Shown: in pieces, positions 17,692 through 26,006 of the stretch
Layout of the letters: each line of letters begins with the position of its first letter
Numbering within the stretch: the stretch's first letter is position 1
NCBI GenBank assembly: GCA_944376715.1
Contig: CALWDO010000001.1
Span: forward strand, 140,647-204,646
Source: an uncultured Lachnoclostridium sp.
GTDB lineage: Bacteria; Bacillota; Clostridia; Lachnospirales; Lachnospiraceae
DNA: 64,000 nt
Direction: 5' to 3'
Position numbers and translations under genes: made by a program
Notes under the pieces: generated by a model
Seen by the model: only the letters and a program-made list of their open reading frames with translations
Told to the model about the DNA's origin: nothing
Database searches by the model: none

Positions 17692-18785
17692 GCTTTTCCT
17701 TCCAAGATGTCTGCAATTCTCTTCGAGGCAAATCCATCACCGTATGGATTGCTCGCCGTACTCATTTTTCTGTAAGCTTCCTGATCTTCCAGAAGCATTT
17801 TGAAGTTCTCATAGATCGTCGTCTCGTCTGTGCCCACCAGCTTCAGGGTCCCCGCCGCGATCCCTTCGGGACGCTCGGTGGTATCCCGCATCACCAATAC
17901 CGGCTTACCCAGGGACGGCGCTTCTTCCTGTATCCCGCCGCTGTCTGTCAGGATCAGATAGCTCCTGGCCAGAAAATTATGGAAATCCAGCACGTCCAGC
18001 GGTTCTATGATCCGGATCCGTTCGTCGTCTCCCAGGATGGCCTGGGCCGTCTCGCGCACTGCCGGATTCATATGAATCGGATAGACCGCCTTGATATCCG
18101 GATGTTCGTCACAGACCCGGCGGATCGCCCGGAACATATGCTTCATGGGTTCTCCCAGGTTCTCCCTGCGGTGCGCCGTAATCATAATCAGTCGACTGTC
18201 CCCGGCCCACTCCAGAACCGGATGGGTATAATCCTTCCGTACGGTAGTCTTCAGTGCGTCGATGGCGGTATTGCCCGTCACATAGATAGTCTCCGGCTTC
18301 TTTCCCTCTTTCAGCAGATTCTCCTTCGACAATTCTGTGGGCGCGAAATGATAGGCAGCGATGATCCCCACTGCCTGTCTGTTAAATTCTTCCGGATACG
18401 GAGAATAGATATTATAAGTGCGCAGTCCCGCCTCCACATGCCCTACCGGGATCTGAAGGTAATAGCAGGCCAGAGCCGTCACAAACGTGGTAGAAGTGTC
18501 CCCGTGTACCAGCACCACATCGGGACGCACAGTCTCCAGCACCTCCCTGATCCGGTTCAGAATATTCGTCGTCACATCGAACAAAGTCTGACGGTCTTTC
18601 ATGATAGACAGATCGTAGTCCGGAACCACGGAAAAAGCCTCCAGCACCTGATCCAGCATCTGCCGGTGCTGACCGGTCACACAGACTATCGTCTCTATCT
18701 CTTTTCTTGTCTTCAGTTCATTGACCAGCGGACACATCTTGATCGCCTCCGGCCTGGTCCCGAATACCAGCATTACTTTTTTCAT
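17688..18785 (-). CDS. wecB: UDP-N-acetylglucosamine 2-epimerase (non-hydrolysing)
   Basis: 365 residues, the usual length for WecB/MnaA. Clear signatures are MLVFGTRPEAIKM (5-17), VHGDTSTTF (about 93-101), HVEAGLRTYNIYSPYPEEFNR (about 115-135), ITAHRRENLGEPM (about 201) and LTDSGGIQEEAPSLGKPVL (about 273). It interconverts UDP-GlcNAc and UDP-ManNAc in the cytoplasm. The product can feed the WecC-type enzyme at 3678-4901. A homologue of this fold (WbpI) also epimerises UDP-2,3-diacylamino-glucuronate, so it might instead serve the 3-amino sugar pathway immediately upstream in the same operon. SD GGAAGGA precedes the ATG. Confidence 0.92.
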   Translation of the reverse strand: MKKVMLVFGTRPEAIKMCPLVNELKTRKEIETIVCVTGQHRQMLDQVLEAFSVVPDYDLSIMKDRQTLFDVTTNILNRIREVLETVRPDVVLVHGDTSTTFVTALACYYLQIPVGHVEAGLRTYNIYSPYPEEFNRQAVGIIAAYHFAPTELSKENLLKEGKKPETIYVTGNTAIDALKTTVRKDYTHPVLEWAGDSRLIMITAHRRENLGEPMKHMFRAIRRVCDEHPDIKAVYPIHMNPAVRETAQAILGDDERIRIIEPLDVLDFHNFLARSYLILTDSGGIQEEAPSLGKPVLVMRDTTERPEGIAAGTLKLVGTDETTIYENFKMLLEDQEAYRKMSTASNPYGDGFASKRIADILEGKA

Positions 18786-18786
18786 G

Positions 18787-19875
18787 CTATCCTTCCTTCA
18801 GTTCTTTCCTGATCTGCTCTGCCAGTTTATGATTATTCTTCTCCACATGCACCCTGGAGATAAATCTGTCCACCTGTTCCGTCCACCTGCTGTAATCGCC
18901 CGCAAGCTTCCTGACCGCTGAGACATAATCGTCCGAAGCGATTCCTATGCCGTACTTTTCACAGAGTTCCTTAAGAGGAGGATTCGTGGAAGTAAGCACC
19001 GGTATTCCCTCGTACAGGAACTCAAATATCTTCCCGCTGGCACAGTATTTATTGTTAAGATCCCGCTGATGATAGGCCACAAAACCGATCTGACAGTTCT
19101 CAATAAAATACTTCAGATGATCCTGATCCATGCGGGGCAGTATTTTCACATTCGTAAGTCTCAGTTCCCGAATTGTGGCGCCTGCCAGGATCTCGTCCTC
19201 CTCGTCATTTTCACCGACCAGAAGAAGTTCATATTTTCCGCCCAGCTCCTTCATGGCTTCCAGCAGTTTGCCGGTAGTCCGGCTCATATCGCAGCCTGCA
19301 GTAGAAATAATACGGAATCTTTTCTCCCGGAAAAAATCTCCGTTTTCTTCCTCCATCTGCCTCTGCTTTCCTGCCGCCGTATATTCCAGTCTGCGGATGT
19401 TTTCATAGTTCAAAGGCGTTTTCTTAAGCCCGAACATTTTTACCATGATTTTAGCCCGGAATGGATTGGCGGCGATGACCACGTCCGAATGCCTGGTAAA
19501 TATTTTTTCCATGATGCAGCCGATCTTCCCCGGAATACCGGCAGCGCTCTTCATATCGTACAATTCTCTGCAGTCCTGTACTACATACCTGGCGCCGCAG
19601 ATACCCTTTGCCAGATATCCGGGCAGGATGCCTTTCCGGTTATCGATAAAGATCAGATCCACTTTCCCCAGCCGCCTGGCCTGCAGGCAGCAGAAACGGA
19701 TGAAAGCCGGATATCCATGGTCCGTATAAAGGATATGATTTTTTTCCTGCGGCTCTTCTCCGTCGGAACGGCGGGTGATATAGGTCACCTCGCCCAATTC
19801 TTTGGCGACTTTAATCAGTTCCCGAAGACGCCCATCATATTTCCAATGGTCGTAGGAAATCAACAATATCTTCAT
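18787..19875 (-). CDS. Glycosyltransferase, family 4-like
   Basis: 362 residues, GT-B shape: MKILLISYDHWKYDGR at the start, YVVQDCRELYDMKS (about 97-110) in the acceptor half, then STAGCDMSRTTGKLLEAM and GKIFEFLYEGIPVLTST in the donor half (about 280-296), where the usual E-x7-E pair is reduced. Its ATG overlaps the aminotransferase stop by four bases, and it ends one base before wecB. The tight coupling to sugar-nucleotide genes on both sides suggests that it transfers the sugar they make. Confidence 0.82.
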   Translation of the reverse strand: MKILLISYDHWKYDGRLRELIKVAKELGEVTYITRRSDGEEPQEKNHILYTDHGYPAFIRFCCLQARRLGKVDLIFIDNRKGILPGYLAKGICGARYVVQDCRELYDMKSAAGIPGKIGCIMEKIFTRHSDVVIAANPFRAKIMVKMFGLKKTPLNYENIRRLEYTAAGKQRQMEEENGDFFREKRFRIISTAGCDMSRTTGKLLEAMKELGGKYELLLVGENDEEDEILAGATIRELRLTNVKILPRMDQDHLKYFIENCQIGFVAYHQRDLNNKYCASGKIFEFLYEGIPVLTSTNPPLKELCEKYGIGIASDDYVSAVRKLAGDYSRWTEQVDRFISRVHVEKNNHKLAEQIRKELKEG

Positions 19876-21008
19876 ATATCTGCTCCTGTTTTCTCACGGA
19901 TCAGCCGGATCACCTTCGCCTGGTCCTCCTCTGTCAGATACGGCGACAAAGGAAGCGCCAGCACTCTCTGACATACGTCTGACGTCACCGGGAACGTTTC
20001 TCCATACAGTCTGCATCCCGCGAACGCCGTCTGCTGGTGCATCCCTCTGGGATAATAAATATTCGTAGGCACGCCGTGCTCCTTCAGGTATTCCTGCACT
20101 GCGCCGCGCTCTTCTCCGTCTTTTAAAAGGATACTATACTGTGCCCATCCGGAACCATATCCCTCCGGTATCTTCGGTACTTTCACACAATCTGACAGCC
20201 CTTCCTCATACCGGGCTGCTATACGGTCCGTATCCTTCAGTTCATACTCCCGGAAAGCTTTCAGCTTTACCCGCAGTACCGCTGCCTGGAGTGTGTCCAG
20301 GCGGGAATTCATCCCGATCCGGACATTGTCATACTTGTCCGTTCCCTTTCCATGGATCCGCAGAGAACGGATCAATTCCGCCCATTCGTCATTATCCGTG
20401 AAGACGGCGCCGCCGTCTCCATAGCATCCCAGGGGCTTGGCCGGGAAAAAGGATGTAGTCGCGATATCGCCGAAACTTCCTGCCCGTCTGCCATGGAGAC
20501 TTCCTCCAAATCCCTGAGCCGCGTCTTCCAGAATATACATGCCGTAACGATCCGCAATCTCCCGGATCCGCTCATAATCTGCGGGCAGTCCGAAAAGATC
20601 CACCGCCACGATTACCCGGGGCTTCAATTTCCCTTCTGCCAGTACCGCCTGCACCGCCCTCTCCAGACTGTCAGGATCCATATTAAAAGTGTCTTCCAGA
20701 ATGTCGGTGAACACCGGCGTCGCGCCTTCATACGCCACGGTTTCGGCAGAAGAGAAGAAAGTAAAGTCCGGCACAAAGACCGCGTCTCCCTCTCCGATCC
20801 CCCATGCCATCAGAGCAAGGGTCAGTGCATCTGTACCATTACCGCAGGTAATACAATGTTTCACGCCCACGTACTCCGCCAGCTCTGCTTCCAGCTGTGC
20901 CACCGACTTTCCTCCGATATAGGCAGACTCTTCCAGAACCTGTCCGATCGCGGCATCCATCCCGGACTTCAACACCTGATACTGCTTTTTCAGATCACGA
21001 AATTCCAT
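19872..21008 (-). CDS. DegT/DnrJ/EryC1-family sugar aminotransferase (WbpE-like)
   Basis: 378 residues. The PLP lysine is Lys191 in TTSFFPAKPLGCYGDGG; GNGTDALTLAL (about 56-66), DFTFFSSAETVAYEGATPVF and LEDAAQGFGGS (about 160-170) are further PLP and substrate contacts. The family transfers an amino group from glutamate to a keto sugar nucleotide. With the WbpA-like and WbpB-like genes upstream, the likely substrate is the 3-keto form of UDP-GlcNAc-uronate, giving a 3-amino sugar. It starts one base after the carrier-protein gene, which favours a shared pathway. A 4-keto substrate cannot be excluded. Confidence 0.88.
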   Translation of the reverse strand: MEFRDLKKQYQVLKSGMDAAIGQVLEESAYIGGKSVAQLEAELAEYVGVKHCITCGNGTDALTLALMAWGIGEGDAVFVPDFTFFSSAETVAYEGATPVFTDILEDTFNMDPDSLERAVQAVLAEGKLKPRVIVAVDLFGLPADYERIREIADRYGMYILEDAAQGFGGSLHGRRAGSFGDIATTSFFPAKPLGCYGDGGAVFTDNDEWAELIRSLRIHGKGTDKYDNVRIGMNSRLDTLQAAVLRVKLKAFREYELKDTDRIAARYEEGLSDCVKVPKIPEGYGSGWAQYSILLKDGEERGAVQEYLKEHGVPTNIYYPRGMHQQTAFAGCRLYGETFPVTSDVCQRVLALPLSPYLTEEDQAKVIRLIREKTGADI

Positions 21009-21009
21009 C

Positions 21010-21240
21010 TCACTCTTCCTCTCTGATCCGCTGGATCAAGTTCCAGATCCCCTCCGCGGAATTCAGATTCTCCGGCACGATCTCCTCTGCCGGGATCTCT
21101 ACCCCGAACTGATCTTCGATCTCTGCGATCAGGGTAATCACATCAAAAGACTCCAGCAGTCCGTCGTCGATCAGTTCTTTTTCTGTTTCAAAATCAATCT
21201 CAGGCTTCAGGGCCTGCAGAAGCTCCATTAATTCTTCCAT
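21010..21240 (-). CDS. Acyl/aminoacyl carrier protein
   Basis: A 76-residue acidic protein with the phosphopantetheine site at Ser31 in DDGLLESFDVITLIAEIEDQ. The pattern is closer to stand-alone carriers such as DltC than to fatty-acid ACP (DSLD). It would carry, as a thioester on a phosphopantetheine arm, an acid activated by the ligase at 22492-24003. SD AGGAGA lies about ten bases before the ATG. No thioesterase or condensation domain is nearby; the LpxD-like transferase at 24026-24931 is the obvious acceptor-side partner. Confidence 0.9.
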   Translation of the reverse strand: MEELMELLQALKPEIDFETEKELIDDGLLESFDVITLIAEIEDQFGVEIPAEEIVPENLNSAEGIWNLIQRIREEE

Positions 21241-21302
21241 ATTACAATCTTTCTCCTGACACTTAGTATTGTTTGCTATCAGGACATTTTATCATGCCTG
21301 CA

Positions 21303-22484
21303 TTATGAACGCAAGTCTTCCGTGTTCCATGGCCATGTTTCCAACGCGCCGCGCACCAGTCTGACGCCTTCTTTTTCCCCGTAAAGGTAGATCTTCGGCA
21401 TCCGGCGGCTCAGGAACAGATAGATCCCCTCTGTCACCGAATAGGCCCCGATATTATGGAAAACCAGGTAATCCCCAATCCTTGCGTCGCAAAGCGGCAG
21501 CTTTTTCAGAAGAATATCCGCCACCGTACACAGGGAGCCATAGACCGTCCATTCCTCTTCCTTCTCCTGCTCCAGCGGATGCTGCGGGAAGTAAGAAAGG
21601 ATCGGCGTCTTCATAGCCATATTCTGGCCGTAGTAATTCACATGATTGATCCCGCCGTCCACGATGCACACATTGACCGCGTCATTCCTCTTCTGGTCCA
21701 TGATCTTCGTCATATAATATCCGCAGGACGCGGTCAGATAACGCCCCATCTCAAACGTCACTTCATAAGGCCTCTTCTCCCGGAACAGTTCCATGAACGA
21801 CTCCAGAAGACGCCGGTCTTCCGAAAAATCATCCTTTGTAAAATATGGTACTCCCAGCCCAGGACCGAATTCCAGTTCCCTGGTCACAAAGCCTTCCTCT
21901 TCCTTCAGACGCCGGATCAGTCCTTCTATATATTCCACTTCAGCCGCGATCTTTTTGATTACTTTCTTCTGGGTGCCTGTAAAATACTGAAGTCCGCGGA
22001 TATTTACATATGGATATTTATCCCTTTCACGGATCAGCTGCCGCGCATCCTCTTCACTCATTCCAAACTGGTTGCCGCTGGTCACCCGGAGCAGGATCTC
22101 CACATGCCGTTCCAGTTCTTCCGCGCAGCAGCTCACCAGATAAAACTGACTTCCGGACTCCGCGGTATAATGTACCACGCCCTGCTCCATGGCATAGCGC
22201 ACATCTTCATATTCCTTATTTACACCGGACAGAACAATTTTCTTCATATCCAGCCCGTTCTGTACACAGATATGGAATTCTCCCGGGGAACACACCTCGT
22301 ACCTCTCCACATATGCGTCCAATGTCTTCACCAGAAACGGGTTTGCCTTCATGGCAAAACACAGCTTTGCAGGGCGGATCGTATCCGCGATCCACCTGGC
22401 ACGCTCTGTCAGGATATCTGTATCAAATACATAAGACGGCGTATCCAGCGATACCGCCAGTTCCCGCAGCTTTTCCTCGTTCAT
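21303..22484 (-). CDS. Fold-type III PLP-dependent decarboxylase (LysA-like)
   Basis: 393 residues. The PLP lysine is Lys46 in KLCFAMKANPF; the barrel contains HYTAESGSQ, FGPGLGVPYF (phosphate-binding) and FEMGRYLTASCG. The C-terminal loop YGSLCTVADIL carries the Cys-x3-Asp of amino-acid decarboxylases, which argues against a racemase. The family includes diaminopimelate and related decarboxylases. It lies between the carrier protein and the adenylating ligase, so it most likely prepares or processes the acid loaded on the carrier. A decarboxylation product can be loaded only if it keeps a carboxylate, as from aspartate or glutamate. Substrate unknown. SD GTGAGG precedes the ATG. Confidence 0.85.
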   Translation of the reverse strand: MNEEKLRELAVSLDTPSYVFDTDILTERARWIADTIRPAKLCFAMKANPFLVKTLDAYVERYEVCSPGEFHICVQNGLDMKKIVLSGVNKEYEDVRYAMEQGVVHYTAESGSQFYLVSCCAEELERHVEILLRVTSGNQFGMSEEDARQLIRERDKYPYVNIRGLQYFTGTQKKVIKKIAAEVEYIEGLIRRLKEEEGFVTRELEFGPGLGVPYFTKDDFSEDRRLLESFMELFREKRPYEVTFEMGRYLTASCGYYMTKIMDQKRNDAVNVCIVDGGINHVNYYGQNMAMKTPILSYFPQHPLEQEKEEEWTVYGSLCTVADILLKKLPLCDARIGDYLVFHNIGAYSVTEGIYLFLSRRMPKIYLYGEKEGVRLVRGALETWPWNTEDLRS

Positions 22485-22491
22485 TTAAGCC

Positions 22492-24003
22492 TCACTTTCT
22501 GTACTCCGCCATCAGGGCCTTCCTGTCAATCTTGCCGTTCTTGGTCACCGGCATATCGTCTACCCGGTAAAACACGTTAGGAATCATAAAACGGGGCAGC
22601 TTTTCCGCCAGCCCTTCAATGATCTCTTTCGCTTCCGGCGCGCCCACATAGAATCCTACGATCTTCGTATTTGGCTCGTCATAGATGCAACATGCGCGGG
22701 AAACCCCGTCCAATGCCTGGAACGCCGCCTCGATCTCTCCCAGTTCGATCCGGTGTCCCATATGCTTGATCTGGAAATCTTTCCGCGTCACATAATAAAG
22801 TTCTCCCCGCTCATCATAGCGTCCCAGGTCGCCAGTGCGGTAGACCGGTTCCAGATAACGCCGGTTCAGCGGATTCTGCACAAATACCTCTTCCGTTTTC
22901 TCCCAGTTCCGGAAATATCCCAGAGCAAGCGCCGTACCCGACACGCAGATCTCCCCCAGTTTCCCCGGCTCCGTCAAAAGCCTGTCTTCTTCATCCAAAA
23001 GGAAGACTCTCTCATTCGGGAAAGCCTTCCCAATGGGCAGTACTTCATCTTCCGCGAATTCTCTGTCTACAATATAATAAGTACAGTTGCAGGTAATCTC
23101 GGTAGGTCCGTATAGGTTTACATAGAGCGCGTCCGGCAGATAACTTCTCCAATAGTTCAGATGTTTCACCGGCATCACTTCGCCGCTGAACATGACTCTG
23201 CGGATCGTCTTCGGTACTTTATACCGGAATCCTTTCAACATAGAGATGATGCACAGCGCGGAAACAGCCCATGTAAGATTTGTCACCTTTCTGTCATCCA
23301 GGAAATCCAACAGTTTCTTCGGTACCGAGAAAAATTTCTTTGGAATCACTTCCAATGTAGCCCCTGTCTTCAGCGCAGGGAAGATGTCTTTCACTGAGAC
23401 ATCAAAGTCGAAAGGCGCCTGATTGGCAATCACATCATCCCTGCCGATTCCGAATATTCTCACAAAATGCTCCGTAAAATCGATCACAGACCGGTGGGAT
23501 ACGACCACTCCTTTCGGCGTCCCGGTGGAGCCCGAAGTAAAATTTGTATACAGAGGATCCACATCACAGGAAGCTTCTCTCCTGGACTTCAGCACAGTCT
23601 CACAGATCTCATGCTCCGCCAGATCCTCGGCCAACAGAATCTTTCCGGAAAATCCCAGTTCCCGCACCTTCTGTTCCAGCTTCCTGCCGGTCACCAGAAC
23701 ATCAGCCTCCAGGGTGGACAGGATCGTCAGGATCCGCTCCGCCGGCTGTTCCGGCTCCACCAACGAATAAAAGCAGCCTGCATAGACTGCTCCCATAAAT
23801 ACATTCAGTGTCCACGCCTCTTTTTCCATCAGAACCGGTACCGGCGCATTCTGAGGAAGCACTGCCGCCAGGGCACTGCCGATCCGTTTTCCGTATTCTC
23901 TGACCTGCGCATAGGTGTAGCTCTGCTCCAGGTCCTCGACCGCCGCCTTATCCGGGCACTGCGACGCGCTGCACTCCAGATAATCCAGGATATTCTGAAC
24001 CAT
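22492..24003 (-). CDS. Amino-acid adenylating ligase (NRPS A-domain/DltA-like)
   Basis: 503 residues from the ATG at 24003, which has AGGAGAG before it; a longer frame to 24129 has no support and overlaps the upstream gene. Core adenylation motifs are in order: YTNFTSGSTGTPKGVV (152-167), NLYGPTE (296-302), YRTGDLGRYDERGELYYVTR and the final NGKIDRK with the catalytic Lys at 491. The substrate-pocket stretch FDFDVSV has Asp201 at the position that binds the alpha-amino group in A-domains, pointing to an amino acid rather than a fatty acid. It is a stand-alone enzyme; the partner carrier is the ACP at 21010. The gene starts 22 bases after the LpxD-like acyltransferase gene ends. Confidence 0.9.
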   Translation of the reverse strand: MVQNILDYLECSASQCPDKAAVEDLEQSYTYAQVREYGKRIGSALAAVLPQNAPVPVLMEKEAWTLNVFMGAVYAGCFYSLVEPEQPAERILTILSTLEADVLVTGRKLEQKVRELGFSGKILLAEDLAEHEICETVLKSRREASCDVDPLYTNFTSGSTGTPKGVVVSHRSVIDFTEHFVRIFGIGRDDVIANQAPFDFDVSVKDIFPALKTGATLEVIPKKFFSVPKKLLDFLDDRKVTNLTWAVSALCIISMLKGFRYKVPKTIRRVMFSGEVMPVKHLNYWRSYLPDALYVNLYGPTEITCNCTYYIVDREFAEDEVLPIGKAFPNERVFLLDEEDRLLTEPGKLGEICVSGTALALGYFRNWEKTEEVFVQNPLNRRYLEPVYRTGDLGRYDERGELYYVTRKDFQIKHMGHRIELGEIEAAFQALDGVSRACCIYDEPNTKIVGFYVGAPEAKEIIEGLAEKLPRFMIPNVFYRVDDMPVTKNGKIDRKALMAEYRK

Positions 24004-24025
24004 ATACTCTCTCCTGTCTTTACAT

Positions 24026-24931
24026 TTATTTCTTTTTGATTTCCAGTACCTTCCTGGCCGGATTGCCAAACTGCTTCTCACCCTCCGGCACATCCTTGAT
24101 CGCCACTGCTCCGAGTCCCAGATACGCATGATCCCCGACCTCTATCCGGTTCGTCGTCACCGCCATGGGCGCTACGTACGCCTGATCGCCGATCCGGCAG
24201 TGTCCTGAGATACTGGCCTTCCCGCTGACCAGGGTCTCTTCACCGATCCGGCAGTTATGTCCCACATCTCCCAGAAGGCCAATCATGGACCCTCTTCCAA
24301 GCACGGTCGTCCTGGTGTCCCCTGCCGCCAGCACGGAACCCGCCAGCAAAAGACAGCCATCCTCGATCACCGTTCCTGCCAGATGGGGCAGCGTCCTGCA
24401 GGCTCCGTCTTCTGTCCGGTATATATCCGCGTCTTCCACGCCTATCAGACATTTTTCACGGATCTGCACATCTCTTCCGATCCGCACATGATCTCCGATC
24501 ACGGTCCCTGCTCCGATCCGGGAATTATCTCCTATCACTACATCTCTTCCAATAACGCAGAAAGGTCCAATCTGCACATTTTCTCCTATCTGAAGATCCT
24601 CACTGAAGCAGCATCCGGCAGCCATTCTCTGCCCTACATGAGGCATAAGACATTTCAGCCTCTCCAAAAGCTCTCCATAAAGATTTTTAGGATAAGAACA
24701 TTTCAGTTGTATACTGGATGGATCCAGACTTACTTCCATATCTTTTTTCGTGATGAAAATGCATTCTTTGACCTTTTCTGCATCCTCGGACACATCATTT
24801 TTCACGAATATAATAGAATGGTCTTCCGGCGCTTCCGGATCAGACACGCCATAGATCCTTCCTTCCAGATCCCTTCCTTCGGGAAAACCCTCCAGAAGAT
24901 CCCGGATCGTGATCTCACATATCTTAAACAT
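24026..24931 (-). CDS. LpxD-like left-handed beta-helix acyltransferase
   Basis: 301 residues from the ATG at 24931 (GGGAGAG before it). The first 105 residues form a small domain like the uridine-binding N-terminus of LpxD. From about 109 the sequence is a run of hexapeptide repeats (IGENVQ IGPFCV IGRDVV IGDNSR), ending with a plug helix and GNPARKVLE. GDVGHNCRIG holds His225 in the position of the LpxD catalytic base. LpxD enzymes take an acyl group from a carrier protein to an amino group of a UDP-sugar. With an adenylating ligase and a dedicated carrier in the same operon, I infer N-acylation of the 3-amino sugar nucleotide from that carrier. It overlaps the oxidoreductase gene by eight bases. 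Confidence 0.82.
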   Translation of the reverse strand: MFKICEITIRDLLEGFPEGRDLEGRIYGVSDPEAPEDHSIIFVKNDVSEDAEKVKECIFITKKDMEVSLDPSSIQLKCSYPKNLYGELLERLKCLMPHVGQRMAAGCCFSEDLQIGENVQIGPFCVIGRDVVIGDNSRIGAGTVIGDHVRIGRDVQIREKCLIGVEDADIYRTEDGACRTLPHLAGTVIEDGCLLLAGSVLAAGDTRTTVLGRGSMIGLLGDVGHNCRIGEETLVSGKASISGHCRIGDQAYVAPMAVTTNRIEVGDHAYLGLGAVAIKDVPEGEKQFGNPARKVLEIKKK

Positions 24932-26006
24932 CGAACTCTCCCGCCATATCTGTACTTTCAAAATCTTTCAACGGCAGCTTCACCGGCACGCCTTCTTTCT
25001 GGCTCTTGTAAATGGCCAGCACCAGTTCCAGGGCATTCCTTCCTGCCGCAGCGTCCACATACGGCTTCCGGTCATGTTCTATCGCGTCTATCATATCCGC
25101 ATACAGACTGGTATGACCATTCCCGTAGACATTGCTGGTGGCCTCTTTAAGCCCCTTATTGGCGTCATCCCTGGCTTCTTCGTCCGCAAAGTCCCACACA
25201 TCAATATTGTTCGTGGACTTTCCTCCGATCTTCACAGTTCCCTTCTCTCCGAAGATATACAGAGTCTCTTCCAGATTCTGCGGATATACGTTGGTCGTCC
25301 CCTCTATGGTGGCAATCGCGCCGTTTTTAAACTTCACCACTGCCATGCCCACATCCTCTGCCTCCAGGTAATGGTGGAACTGCTGACGGGTCTGTCCGTA
25401 GACTTCTTCCACTTCATCCCCGAACATCCAGCGGAGGAGATCGATGCCGTGAATACACTGATTCATCAGCGCTCCCCCGTCGGAAGCCCATCTGCCTCTC
25501 CAGGGAGCCTGGTCATAGTAGCTTTTATTCCTGTTCCATCTCACATGAACAGAGCCGTGGGAAAGTTTTCCGAATCTTCCTGCCTCCAGCGCTTTCCTGG
25601 TCTCCTGCACCGCGATGTTGAACCGGTTCTGATGGCAGGCGGAAACTTTCACGCCTTTCTCTTTGGAACGGCGGACAATCTCATCCGCATCCTTCATGCT
25701 CATGGCAATGGGCTTCTCGATGATGCAGTTCACTCCATGATCTATGCAATACAAAGCGATCTGTGCATGCACGCCGCTCTCTGTGGCGATCCCCACCAGC
25801 TCCGGACGTACCTCTTCCACCATTTTTCGGTAGTCTGTATATCTGGCGATAGAAGAGTCCTTCTCCAGTTCATGCTTTGCCAGCAGGTTCTCCATCTGCT
25901 GCGGATCCACGTCGCAGACCGCGGCAAATTCCAATCCGTTGTTCAATACCGCTTTTACATGATTTGTGGCGATGCGTCCGCATCCGATCAACGCGTATTT
26001 CATCAC
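24924..26006 (-). CDS. Gfo/Idh/MocA-family oxidoreductase (WbpB-like)
   Basis: 360 residues. The N-terminal Rossmann fold ALIGCGRIATNHVKAV is at 4-19, IEKPIAMSMKDADEIV near 94 holds the catalytic Lys of the EKP motif, and NQCIHGIDLLRWMFG near 183 holds the His-Asp pair of the substrate domain. WbpB enzymes oxidise C3 of UDP-GlcNAc-uronate for the following aminotransferase. The start overlaps the WbpA-like stop by four bases, and the next gene is the acyltransferase; gene order supports the same pathway. Confidence 0.88.
   Translation of the reverse strand: MMKYALIGCGRIATNHVKAVLNNGLEFAAVCDVDPQQMENLLAKHELEKDSSIARYTDYRKMVEEVRPELVGIATESGVHAQIALYCIDHGVNCIIEKPIAMSMKDADEIVRRSKEKGVKVSACHQNRFNIAVQETRKALEAGRFGKLSHGSVHVRWNRNKSYYDQAPWRGRWASDGGALMNQCIHGIDLLRWMFGDEVEEVYGQTRQQFHHYLEAEDVGMAVVKFKNGAIATIEGTTNVYPQNLEETLYIFGEKGTVKIGGKSTNNIDVWDFADEEARDDANKGLKEATSNVYGNGHTSLYADMIDAIEHDRKPYVDAAAGRNALELVLAIYKSQKEGVPVKLPLKDFESTDMAGEFDV

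Noticed and set aside
21456-22580. A 374-codon plus-strand open frame, and a similar one at 24909-26096
   Set aside because: Antisense shadows of the PLP decarboxylase and of the Gfo/Idh gene; composition is unlike a protein.
21010-24003. A dlt-type D-alanylation operon
   Set aside because: The ligase and carrier resemble DltA and DltC, but DltB and DltD are absent and an LpxD-like transferase with sugar-nucleotide genes is present instead.
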